Source of the DNA: Chloroflexota bacterium
Lineage (GTDB): Bacteria; Chloroflexota; UBA11872
DNA length: 64,000 nt
NCBI GenBank assembly: GCA_022824495.1
Contig: JAJDZU010000024.1
Location: 124,001 to 188,000 of the forward strand
Direction: 5' to 3'
Shown here: positions 33,570-40,907 of the stretch, piece after piece
How positions within the stretch are numbered: position 1 is the stretch's first letter
Layout of the letters: each line of letters starts with the position of its first letter
The notes under the pieces: generated by a model
What the model was told of the DNA's origin: nothing
The model's input: the letters and a program-made list of their open reading frames with translations, nothing else
Database searches by the model: none
Position numbers and translations under genes: made by a program

Positions 33570-34014
33570 GCTCGTCGGCCCCTTGGCGCCAGTCTAGTCA
33601 AGTCTAACGTGATCACGCGACCGACCAACGTGCGGCTGAACGGGCAATGGAGGAACCTGAAGGCGACCCACCGCGAGCGCTTCGGGCCCATTGAACACTG
33701 AATGCGCCCTCGCAGAGCGAGGGCGCCGATAGCGCTCTCCGCTATCCACTCCGACGACTGTATCTTCTCCAACCACCAACGCCGACCCCATTTCATCCGC
33801 ACCAGGGCTCAAACTCCTCGTAATGGCAAGCCTGAGATCCACCCCCGGTCGCCCGAGGCCCAACGCTGTTCGTGTTGAGCCGGCCCGTCGTCATTTGGAG
33901 AGCGTGCCCTGAGCCTGTCGAAGGGGGGTCGAGTCGAACCGCATCCCTCGATTGCTTCGCAACCCAGGCCCCCTACCCCCTGCCACCTTCGAGCCTGCAT
34001 ATCCTGAGCGCCTC
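33570..34014. other. Intergenic region with hairpins and a short repeat-like motif
   Basis: Frames here have no plausible product. The region contains two adjacent perfect hairpins (33704-33746) and an imperfectly palindromic CCCTGAGCCTGTCGAAGGG at 33908-33926, which resembles short dispersed repeats I recall seeing in many bacterial intergenic regions. It separates minus-strand small membrane genes from the plus-strand broken GNAT gene. Confidence 0.45.
33704..33746. repeat. Two tandem perfect hairpins
   Basis: Hairpin 1 is GCGCCCTCGC, loop AGA, GCGAGGGCGC (33704-33726). One base later, hairpin 2 is GATAGCG, loop CTCTC, CGCTATC (33728-33746). Neither is followed by a T-run, and the flanking genes point away from it, so terminators are not expected here. 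A REP-like element or a small structured RNA is more likely. Confidence 0.6.
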
Positions 34015-34503
34015 ATGTGCATCCGAGTCCGCCGCGCCCGATCCGCCGACTATCACGCCGCCTGCCGGCTCTACGCCGAGGCCGACGCCCTCCATGCCCG
34101 GGAGCGGCCTGACCGTTTTCGACCCACCGACCAACCGGCGCGCTCGCGGAGCTTATTTGACGGGCACCTTACCGACACCGAGCAGGCACTGTTCGTCGCT
34201 GAAACGGGGGGCGTCGTCGCGGGGCTTGTGCGGGTGCAGGCCTTTGAGCGGCCTGAAATAGCCGACGTGCCCGCGCTCACACCGCGACGCTACGCCGTGG
34301 TGTAGGAACTCGTCGTCGCCCAGGCCCGTCAACGACACGGCATCGGCACCCGCCTGATGACCGAAGCCCACCGCTGGGCCCGCGACCGCGGCCTTACCGA
34401 GATCCAGCTCACCGTCTACGACTTCAACCAACCCGCGCTACGGCTCTACACCAAGCTCGGCTACTTGCCCGACAGCCGCCGCCTCTCCCGCAAGCTCGAC
34501 TGA
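34015..34503 (+). pseudogene. GNAT acetyltransferase interrupted by in-frame TAG
   Basis: The frame reads as one GNAT N-acetyltransferase of 162 codons but carries TAG at codon 97 (34303-34305). Before it: IRVRRARSADYHAACRLYAEADALH, FVAETGGVVAGLVRV and RRYAVV. After it: ELVVAQARQRHGIGTRLM, which holds the acetyl-CoA-binding R/Q-x-x-G-x-G/A loop, then GLTEIQLTVYDFNQPALRLYTKLGY. Relatives usually have an acidic residue at the stop, so GAG to TAG is the simplest change. The first fragment lacks the cofactor site and should be inactive. Confidence 0.8.
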
Positions 34504-34504
34504 G

Positions 34505-34849
34505 GTGTCATCGAAGATCGCTGGAGCATCAGGGCGCTTGGCTGCCCCCCGCGTCAACGCCGGGGTTGACGTGAGTGCGCCGGACGCCGGAGGCCGGTCG
34601 GCCCTGAGCCGAGCGCAGTTCTACGACCACCCCGAGATTGTGCAGATCCTGCTGGCGGCGCCGGCGGCCGAAGCCGAACTCGGGTGGCCCACAACCTGCG
34701 TCGACCTCAACGACATCGTTGAGCGGCACCTCGGGAACAGCCAAAACGTCAGCATCTATCAGGCAGTCTTCGGCGACCAGGCGGAGGCCGGCTGCCGCGG
34801 CGACCACCGCGAGGACGTGCGCGGCGTCTTCGCCTGGGCATTCAACTGA
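34505..34849 (+). CDS. Short ankyrin-like protein, possibly a remnant
   Basis: About residues 17-52 (VNAGVDVSAPDAGGRSALSR, then HPEIVQILLAA) look like one ankyrin repeat. The rest (DLNDIVERHLGNSQN and beyond) has no recognisable fold. The GTG start lies directly after the broken GNAT gene. It may be a truncated relative of the ankyrin protein at 35000, which has several such repeats with DAGADPN units. Expression is uncertain. Confidence 0.4.
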   Translation: MSSKIAGASGRLAAPRVNAGVDVSAPDAGGRSALSRAQFYDHPEIVQILLAAPAAEAELGWPTTCVDLNDIVERHLGNSQNVSIYQAVFGDQAEAGCRGDHREDVRGVFAWAFN

Positions 34850-34999
34850 TGTGTCCGGAGGCCTGACCAGGGTAGGGAGTGATCGAAGGGTGGTCCCGAT
34901 GCCGCTGGGGCTACCCTTCGCGCGCCTTGCGCTGGTACGACCGGTTCGATTTCCAATTGCAGCCTGCCTCGCCCGATTCGTATTGGAGAGAATGGCACC

Positions 35000-35761
35000 G
35001 TGACAGCCCGCGTTCGGTACGTCCTGTTCGCTGCCGTGGCCCTGGTGCTTGTCGGGCCGGTGCTGGCGTTTTTCCTGGCGCGGCTGATCCTCAGCCACGA
35101 CCCGCTGCTGCTGGACCACGTGTCTGAGCGCCGGACGACGCTCGTCGAGCTCTCGCTTTGGGCCGGCGCCGATCCCAACTACCGAGACGACGACGGCCGC
35201 TCCGCTCTGCCGGTCGCCGTCGGGCATGGCAACTCGGAAATCGTGTCGCTGCTCCTGGACGCCGGCGCCGACGCCAATGGCCGGGACGCGGAAGGCGCCC
35301 CGGTCATGGCCGCGGCAGTCGGGCGAGGCGACCCCCGAGTCGTGGGGCGGCTGCTGGACGCCGGCGCCGATCCCAACAGCCGGGATGCAGGAGGCATCCC
35401 CGTGTTGGCCACCGCCGCCATCGCGGATAGGGCCGAAGTTGTGAAGCTGCTGCTCGACGCCGGGTCCGATCCAAACAGCCTGGCGCATGAGAACCTGTCC
35501 GTCCTGGCCATTGCCGTCGATCGCGGCCACACCGAGGTCGCGCGGTTGCTGCTGGACGCCGGCGCCGACCCCAACGGCCCCGGGATCGCGGAGCTCGTCC
35601 AGCGATCCGGCAACGCCGACCTGCTCGCGCTGCTCGAAGCCGGCGCGCTCACCGCGGAAGCCCTGTTGACCCTGGCCGAACTCGGCTTGAACGCCCTCGC
35701 CAACATCGACAACTTCATCGAGGGCATGATCTGCATCTTCACCCTCGGCTTCGGCTGCTAG
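35000..35761 (+). CDS. Membrane-anchored ankyrin repeat protein
   Basis: A membrane helix near the N-terminus (VLFAAVALVLVGPVLAFFLA) is followed by five ankyrin repeats, recognisable by their ends AGADPNYRDDDGRSALPVA, AGADANGRDAEGAPVMAAA, AGADPNSRDAGGIPVLATA, AGSDPNSLAHENLSVLAIA and AGADPNGPG. Ankyrin repeats mediate protein contacts. The C-terminus ends with hydrophobic IEGMICIFTLGFGC. GTG start. Multiplication of near-identical repeats suggests recent internal duplication. Binding partner unknown. Confidence 0.8.
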   Translation: MTARVRYVLFAAVALVLVGPVLAFFLARLILSHDPLLLDHVSERRTTLVELSLWAGADPNYRDDDGRSALPVAVGHGNSEIVSLLLDAGADANGRDAEGAPVMAAAVGRGDPRVVGRLLDAGADPNSRDAGGIPVLATAAIADRAEVVKLLLDAGSDPNSLAHENLSVLAIAVDRGHTEVARLLLDAGADPNGPGIAELVQRSGNADLLALLEAGALTAEALLTLAELGLNALANIDNFIEGMICIFTLGFGC

Positions 35762-35802
35762 GCGTATCGCGGCGCTCCCCGGGGGCGGCCACGGGACCCT
35801 CG

Positions 35803-36243
35803 CTACACCCGGATCACCGAGATGGCCGACCGCTGGCTTGGCGCAACCAGCCGCTGCAGGCCCACATCCAGCGTCGCCAGTTGCCCGTCGTGTTGGATGG
35901 CGGCGGCCAACAGGACGGCGTCGCTGATCTGTCGATAGCCCTGAAGTCTCTCCCGGATGGTCGCTGGAAGGTCGACGACTGAACGATCCAGAGGCCAAAA
36001 CGCATGGGTTCCCAGCCGCCTGAGGTTGTCCAGGACTTCGATGGCGTCCAGCGGCGTGATCGTGTGCCCCACCACGGACGGGTTGCAGGACACTCGAAGA
36101 AAGCCCGCCTCGGTCAGGGTGCACGTTGCCCAGCCGTCGTCGCGGTGTTCCTCAAACCAGGCCCGGGCGGCCCCGTGATGCACGTGGTTTGGCCAGGCCA
36201 GGGCGATCAGGACATTAACGTCCAGCAGCGCGGCTACGGCCAC
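35803..36243 (-). CDS. VapC-type PIN domain toxin
   Basis: The 146-residue protein has the PIN nuclease acidic residues in order: D8 in ALLDVNVLIAL, E45 in LTEAGFLR, D108 in QISDAVLLAAA and D126 in LATLDVGL. PIN toxins cut tRNA or rRNA with Mg2+. Its 5' end overlaps the upstream antitoxin gene by 10 bp, the normal VapBC arrangement. No change in the catalytic residues is seen, so it should be active. Confidence 0.88.
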   Translation of the reverse strand: MAVAALLDVNVLIALAWPNHVHHGAARAWFEEHRDDGWATCTLTEAGFLRVSCNPSVVGHTITPLDAIEVLDNLRRLGTHAFWPLDRSVVDLPATIRERLQGYRQISDAVLLAAAIQHDGQLATLDVGLQRLVAPSQRSAISVIRV

Positions 36244-36461
36244 TCGTCCAGCGACCGATACACGTCCTCGCTGGTTATCGGAGCAGCGTCCTTCGCCACG
36301 TCAAACACGGAACGGTCACCGTCCGTTGGAGACATCGGGGAGGTTCTAAACCCGCGGCGGGCCAGCTCCGAAATGGCGCTACCCAAGCTGCGGCCCGACT
36401 GAGCCGCCAGTGCTCGGGCAACGGCCAGCACGTCGTCGTCAATGGTCAGGGTGGTCCGCAT
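36234..36461 (-). CDS. VapB-type ribbon-helix-helix antitoxin
   Basis: MRTTLTIDDDVLAVARALAA followed by SGRSLGSAISELARRGF is a ribbon-helix-helix DNA-binding domain; the C-terminal half (DVAKDAAPITSEDVYRSLDEWP) would bind and inhibit the PIN toxin encoded next. TATGAT on this strand lies exactly six bases before the ATG, and no ribosome-binding site is present, suggesting a leaderless mRNA. GATGCTATGATGCTG around it is a repeat-containing stretch that might also be the operator. Confidence 0.85.
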   Translation of the reverse strand: MRTTLTIDDDVLAVARALAAQSGRSLGSAISELARRGFRTSPMSPTDGDRSVFDVAKDAAPITSEDVYRSLDEWP

Positions 36462-36530
36462 GGCAGCATCATAGCATCACGACACCAAGTGGCGTGTCAT
36501 GGCAGGGCTCGTTCGGCCCGGGAGGTGTGT

Positions 36531-37022
36531 TTAGCGGCGGTCGAGGTAGCGTTCCTGGACCCAGCCGCCGTCTTCCAGTTCGACCCAGGTGAGGCCTTCG
36601 GACAGGCGGGTGCGGCCGGTGAGTTCGACCTGGGCTTCAAACGGCAGGATGCGCAGCACGCGGCCCTGGGTGGTGGGTTCGGTACGCACATTCAGGCCAT
36701 CGGTGGCGTTGACCTCGCCAGTGCGAGACGGCGTCGGAGTAGGGGTGGGCGCGGGAGTGGGTGTTGCCGCAGGGACATCGGGCGTTGGCGTGGTTGGAGG
36801 CGCGGGCGCCAGCACCGTGGGCACGGCGCCGGGACTGGTGACGCCGACTTCGGCGGCCGGGCGCGGCGGTGCCGGCGGCGGGGGCGCCACCGCCGCCACT
36901 TCGGGGCCGGACAGCAGGAAGCGCAGGATCACGATGCCCACCAGCGGTACCGCCAGCGAGCCCAGCAGGCCGATGGCCAGGGCCAGCGGACTTTCGCGAG
37001 CCCAGCGGTCCCAGAAAGTCAC
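36531..37022 (-). CDS. Membrane-anchored SH3b domain protein
   Basis: A cytoplasmic start is followed by one membrane helix (about residues 14-38, ALAIGLLGSLAVPLVGIVIL), a Pro/Thr/Ala-rich linker (about 44-100) and a bacterial SH3 domain (TDGLNVRTEPTTQGRVLRIL, then WVELEDGGWVQERYL). Bacterial SH3 domains bind cell-wall peptides or glycans. The design matches that of the LysM protein at 6765 (anchor, TP linker, wall-binding module). The 163-residue length leaves no room for a catalytic domain. Confidence 0.83.
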   Translation of the reverse strand: MTFWDRWARESPLALAIGLLGSLAVPLVGIVILRFLLSGPEVAAVAPPPPAPPRPAAEVGVTSPGAVPTVLAPAPPTTPTPDVPAATPTPAPTPTPTPSRTGEVNATDGLNVRTEPTTQGRVLRILPFEAQVELTGRTRLSEGLTWVELEDGGWVQERYLDRR

Positions 37023-37090
37023 GGCTCGTTCCGCGGGTGCAACATTGGCAGGTCACGGTATCGCACGCCGCCGGCAACCGCGGCGTTCCG

Positions 37091-37120
37091 TAGACAATCC
37101 CGCCGCCCCGCCCCTACAAT
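37091..37120 (+). promoter_or_regulatory. Candidate glnA promoter
   Basis: TAGACA (37091-37096) and TACAAT (37115-37120) are each one base off the sigma-70 consensus and separated by 18 nt. The implied transcript starts near 37127 and has a leader of about 160 nt before glnA, containing a complete terminator hairpin. Confidence 0.6.
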
Positions 37121-37154
37121 TGCGTCATGTCGGCAGTTCGTGTCGGCTGACCGC

Positions 37155-37226
37155 GCTCCAGTGTGGGAGCGTTGGGACGTTGATCCTCCCGCCCCTACGG
37201 CAGCGACTGCCGCGGGGCGTTTTTTT
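37155..37226 (+). terminator. Intrinsic terminator in the glnA leader (attenuator candidate)
   Basis: GCCCCTACGGCAG, loop CGA, CTGCCGCGGGGC forms an 11-bp stem with a small internal bulge (37191-37218) followed one base later by seven T (37220-37226). It sits 64 bp before glnA and after the candidate promoter, and no other plus-strand gene ends here. Upstream, GCTCC-AGTGTG-GGAGC (37155-37170) can fold, while GGGAG (37165-37169) can instead pair with CTCCC (37186-37190). Such mutually exclusive pairings are typical of attenuators. The signal sensed is unknown. Confidence 0.65.
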
Positions 37227-37289
37227 ATCTAGCGGGCAGACCATGTCGCAGGAGGCGGGCGGGCTGCCAACGCGAGGAGCGGCATAGCG

Positions 37290-38732
37290 ATGTCTGAGCC
37301 CTCTCGAGACGATCTCATCCAAAGCGTCATGCGCAAGGCGCGCGACGCCGACTGCCGGATTTTCGACCTCCGGTTCACGGACCTGCCGGGCACCTGGCAG
37401 CATTTCTCGCTGCCGATCGACAAGCTCGAAGAAGATCTCTTCGACGACGGCCTCGGCTTCGACGGTTCGAGCGTCCGCGGCTTCCAGCAGATCCAAGAAA
37501 GCGACATGCTGGTGGTGCCGGACCCGGCCACCGCGTTCGTGGACCCGATTCCTGAAGTCCCGACACTGGTGATGTCCTGCGACATCCGCGACCCGATCAC
37601 CGGTGAGTCCTACACCCGTGACCCGCGCAACATCGCCAAGAAGGCCGAGCAGCACCTGATCGACAGCGGCATCGCCGACACCAGTTACTGGGGTCCCGAG
37701 GCTGAGTTTTTCATTTTCAACAGCATCCGCTACGACCAGACGGCCAACGCCGGCTACTTCTTCATCGACAGCGAGGAAGGCGTCTGGAACACCGGCGCCG
37801 ACGACATGCACATGGCCAACCTGGGCCACCGTCCGCGGCACAAGATGGGCTACTTCCCCGTCCCGCCAAATGACAAGCTGCAGGACCTGCGCACGCAGAT
37901 GGTGCTGGCGCTGGGCGAAGTCGGCCTAGACGTGGAGGTTCACCACCACGAGGTCGCCACCGCCGGCCAAGCCGAGATCGACCTGGTGTACGCGCCGTTG
38001 GTCAAGTCGGCCGACGGGATCATGCTGTACAAGTACATCGTCAAGAACGTGGCGCAGAAGGCCGGGTACACCGTGACCTTCATGCCGAAGCCGATCTTCG
38101 GCGACAACGGGTCGGGCATGCACGTCCACCAGAGTCTCTGGAAGGACGGCACGCCGCTGTTTTACGACGAGAGCGGCTACGCGATGCTTAGCGAGACGGC
38201 GCGCCACTACATCGGCGGCCTGCTGCGGCACGCGCCGGCGTTGCTGGCCTTCGCGGCGCCGACCACCAACTCGTACCGGCGCCTGGTGCCGGGATTCGAG
38301 GCGCCGGTGAACCTGGTCTACTCCATGCGAAACCGCAGCGCCTGCATTCGCATTCCGACGTACTCCAGCAGCCCGGCGGCGCGGCGCGTGGAGTTCCGCC
38401 CGCCCGACCCGACGGCGAACCCGTATCTGGCGTTCGCGGCCTTGCTGATGGCCGGGCTGGACGGGATTCGCAACAAGATCGAGCCGCCCCCGCCGGCCGA
38501 CATGGACCTGTACGAGCTGGAGCCCGAGGAAGCGGCCAAGATCCAGTCGGTTCCGGGCTCCCTCTACGAGGTACTGGACGCGCTGGAAGCCGACCACGAA
38601 TTCCTGCTGGTCGGCGACGTGTTCACCCAGGACGTCATTGACACGTGGCTGGAATACAAGCGCACGCGCGAGGCCGACGAGGTCAACCTGCGGCCGCACC
38701 CGTACGAGTTCATGCTCTACTACGACGCGTAG
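37290..38732 (+). CDS. glnA: Glutamine synthetase, type I
   Basis: The 480-residue enzyme makes glutamine from glutamate, ammonia and ATP. It shows RFTDLPGTWQHFSLP and GFDGSSVRGFQQIQESDM (N-terminal domain), WGPEAEFFIFN (metal-binding Glu), GQAEIDLVYAPLVKSAD, NGSGMHVHQSLW, and NRSACIRIPTYSSSPAARRVEFRPPDPTANPYL (read as two motifs). Y408 in DLYELEPEE fits the adenylylation tyrosine of the GSI-beta group, so control by adenylylation is possible. A GAGGAG ribosome-binding site precedes the ATG. The leader has its own promoter and terminator. Confidence 0.95.
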   Translation: MSEPSRDDLIQSVMRKARDADCRIFDLRFTDLPGTWQHFSLPIDKLEEDLFDDGLGFDGSSVRGFQQIQESDMLVVPDPATAFVDPIPEVPTLVMSCDIRDPITGESYTRDPRNIAKKAEQHLIDSGIADTSYWGPEAEFFIFNSIRYDQTANAGYFFIDSEEGVWNTGADDMHMANLGHRPRHKMGYFPVPPNDKLQDLRTQMVLALGEVGLDVEVHHHEVATAGQAEIDLVYAPLVKSADGIMLYKYIVKNVAQKAGYTVTFMPKPIFGDNGSGMHVHQSLWKDGTPLFYDESGYAMLSETARHYIGGLLRHAPALLAFAAPTTNSYRRLVPGFEAPVNLVYSMRNRSACIRIPTYSSSPAARRVEFRPPDPTANPYLAFAALLMAGLDGIRNKIEPPPPADMDLYELEPEEAAKIQSVPGSLYEVLDALEADHEFLLVGDVFTQDVIDTWLEYKRTREADEVNLRPHPYEFMLYYDA

Positions 38733-38756
38733 CGTCGAGCCTCAGTTTCAACGCTT

Positions 38757-38780
38757 GCGGCCCCCGGCAACGGGGGCCGC
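38757..38780. terminator. Hairpin between convergent glnA and ricT genes
   Basis: GCGGCCCCCG, loop GCAA, CGGGGGCCGC is a perfect 10-bp stem capped by a GNRA tetraloop. It lies between the glnA stop and the stop of the converging ricT gene. T-runs on either side are short, so a bidirectional or Rho-assisted terminator is the best reading. Confidence 0.65.
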
Positions 38781-38785
38781 GGGGT

Positions 38786-39805
38786 TTAACCGGCCTGCGG
38801 CCGCTGGCGGGTCCGCCCGCGTCTCCGGCGCCGGCGGCGGCGCCGCGGCTTTGCGTCTGAGGCCTTGGCCTCCTGGCCGGCGGCGGCGTCGGCTTTCTGG
38901 GGCGAAGAGGTCCGGGTGCCGCGGCTGCGCCGAGGACGCTGCGACTCGGATTCGGCGCCTTCCGGCGCTTGAGCTTGTGATTGTTCGGGCGGCTCGGTAG
39001 GCGGCTCGGCTTCGTAGCCGGGGGCGACCGCCTGTCCCAGCACATCTTTCAGTTCGTGCACCCCGCAGCTATCGCAGGCGCCGCTGGTAGCGCAGCCGCC
39101 GCCGCCCTGCGCCTGCTCGGCCTCCAGCTTGTCCTGCACGTAGCCGTCGTGCTCGTATTGCAGGCAGCAGAGCAGACGGCCACAGGCGCCGGAGATCTTG
39201 TCGGGGTTTAGCGGCAGGTTCTGGTCCTTGGCCATGCGCAGCGACACGGTGTCCAGTTCCGACAGGAAGGTGGCGCAACACAGTTCGCGGCCGCAGCGTC
39301 CCATGCCGGTACGCATGGCGGCCCGCTCGCGGGGGCCGACCTGGCGTAATTCGACACGCGTGCGGAATCGCGACGCCATCTCGGCCACCAGATCACCCAG
39401 TTCGAGCCTGGCCTCGCGGGACGAGAAGTGCAGGGTCAACGTTGCGCCGTCGAAGGTGTACTCGGCTTTCACGGCTTGCATGGGCAGGCGCTTGGCCATG
39501 ATGGCCCGGGCAAAGGCGCGCTCCGCCTCGACCTCCTGCTCCCGGTAGTTCGTCATGCTTGACAGGTCGTCGTCGGTGGCGCGCCTGACGATCGGCTTCA
39601 GTTCGCCGCGCAGGTCGTCCAGGTCCAACTCGGTGGCCGGCATGACCACGCGGGCGGCGGTCAGACCGCGAGGCGTCTCGACGATTGCGTAGTCGCCCAC
39701 GGCAAGGTCGTCGTCGCGCGGATCGTAGTAGTAGAGCCGGCCGGCGCGACGAAAGCGAACGCCAATGGCGCGGGCCAGGGTGGTGGGCGCGTCAGCGGTG
39801 ACCAC
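38786..39805 (-). CDS. ricT: PSP1 domain protein RicT (YaaT)
   Basis: The PSP1 domain is clear: YYYDPRDDDLAVGDYAIVETPRGLTAARVV (two motifs), ERAFARAIMAKRLPM, RTGMGRCGRELCCATFL and KISGACGRLLCCLQYE. The CGxELCC and CGRLLCC cysteines bind iron-sulfur in the Ric complex, which in Bacillus controls RNase Y and mRNA turnover. A tail adds another cysteine group (GCATSGACDSCG) and then acidic and Arg-rich low-complexity sequence. The GTG at 39805 follows an AAGGAGG site. It overlaps the upstream holB gene, a gene order found in many bacteria. Confidence 0.9.
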   Translation of the reverse strand: MVTADAPTTLARAIGVRFRRAGRLYYYDPRDDDLAVGDYAIVETPRGLTAARVVMPATELDLDDLRGELKPIVRRATDDDLSSMTNYREQEVEAERAFARAIMAKRLPMQAVKAEYTFDGATLTLHFSSREARLELGDLVAEMASRFRTRVELRQVGPRERAAMRTGMGRCGRELCCATFLSELDTVSLRMAKDQNLPLNPDKISGACGRLLCCLQYEHDGYVQDKLEAEQAQGGGGCATSGACDSCGVHELKDVLGQAVAPGYEAEPPTEPPEQSQAQAPEGAESESQRPRRSRGTRTSSPQKADAAAGQEAKASDAKPRRRRRRRRRGRTRQRPQAG

Positions 39806-40907
39806 GACCACCTCCTTGTGTGTCGCCCGGGCCGAGTTCCGGTCGCAGGGCGAAGTCCTCAAGCGCAAGCCGCGGCGAGACGTTGGCGATCAGCGCCCGC
39901 TGCGTCTGGCGCAGCCTGGCCAGCCGGCCCACGGCGCCGGCGAGGGCCGCCCGGCGTTCCGGGGGAGCGCCAGTCGAGCTGCTCCGCATTGCGGTGCGCA
40001 GTGTATGCGACTGTTCCTCCTCGACCGTGGCCAACCAGGCGAGCGCCGCATTGGTTTGCGCCACCATGCGGCCACGCGGCAGCAGGCCGTCCACGGCGCG
40101 GAAGCGGACGGGTGTTGGCGCCTTCTCGAACTCGCCCGCCGCTTCGCGGGATTCCCGATACGCATCCCAGGCCTCGGGGTCGCGCGCCATTCGGATTGCC
40201 CAGCCGGGTCGCCCACGGGCCGCGCGCGCGATTTGGCCCACGGTGTCGGCCGGTAGCGAGAAGCTGGCCGACAGATGCGCCAGGATCGCGGCCACCGGGA
40301 CGGGCCCGAGTTCAATGACGCGGCAGCGGGACACGATGGTCGGCAGAACGTCGGCAGCACGGGGCGCAATGAGGATCAGGATGGCGTGCTTGCCCGGCTC
40401 TTCAAGGGTTTTCAACAGCGCGTTGGCGGCCAGCGTGTTGATCTCGTGCGCCGCATCAATGAGGCCGATGCGCATGGGCTGGGTTGCGGGTGTGCGGTAC
40501 AGGCCGGCGCCCCATTCGCGTACGCCGTCGATCACGATGTCGCGGGCGCCGTCCGCGCGACGCAGCACGTGCAGATCGTTGTAGGCCGTGAGGACAAAGC
40601 GCAGGTCCTGGCGGCGTCCATCGGCGGTGGTCAGCTTGTCAGGGTCCGGCTCTTCGTCGGGGTGGCCGCGCCGCACGGCGGTGCGCCACATGGCGTTGGC
40701 GTCGTCCAGAAACCGGAAGGGTTCGGAGGACTCAACCGGCTGGGGTAACTCCGCGCACCAGATTTCCTGCGCCAGTCGGATGGCGAACGTGCGACGGCCA
40801 ACCCCGGGCGGACCGGTGATGAGGTAGGTCTGGGCGGCCCGACCCGCGCGCAGCGAGCCGCGGATTGCGCGTACCGCGTGGGCGTTGCCGACGAAGCCCC
40901 AATCCAT
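39792..40907 (-). CDS. holB: DNA polymerase III delta' subunit
   Basis: The AAA+ clamp-loader subunit starts WGFVGNAHAVRAIRGSLRAG and has a P-loop ITGPPGVGRRTFAIRLA, HEINTLAANALLKTLEEPGKHAILILI (two motifs) and the SRCRVIEL sensor motif. It loads the sliding clamp for replication. The usual zinc-binding cysteine module near residue 50 is not evident (only one Cys there), and an unusual insertion rich in charged residues follows. It heads or sits within the operon with the propeller protein upstream and ricT downstream. Confidence 0.9.
   Translation of the reverse strand: MDWGFVGNAHAVRAIRGSLRAGRAAQTYLITGPPGVGRRTFAIRLAQEIWCAELPQPVESSEPFRFLDDANAMWRTAVRRGHPDEEPDPDKLTTADGRRQDLRFVLTAYNDLHVLRRADGARDIVIDGVREWGAGLYRTPATQPMRIGLIDAAHEINTLAANALLKTLEEPGKHAILILIAPRAADVLPTIVSRCRVIELGPVPVAAILAHLSASFSLPADTVGQIARAARGRPGWAIRMARDPEAWDAYRESREAAGEFEKAPTPVRFRAVDGLLPRGRMVAQTNAALAWLATVEEEQSHTLRTAMRSSSTGAPPERRAALAGAVGRLARLRQTQRALIANVSPRLALEDFALRPELGPGDTQGGGRGHR

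Noticed and set aside
33554-33802. 82-codon minus-strand frame
   Set aside because: It runs through two perfect hairpins, is rich in Arg/Trp, and overlaps the better-supported 49-aa membrane protein gene.
37127-37226. Known glutamine riboswitch
   Set aside because: The conserved motifs of the cyanobacterial glnA RNA are not seen; only a terminator and alternative stems are present.
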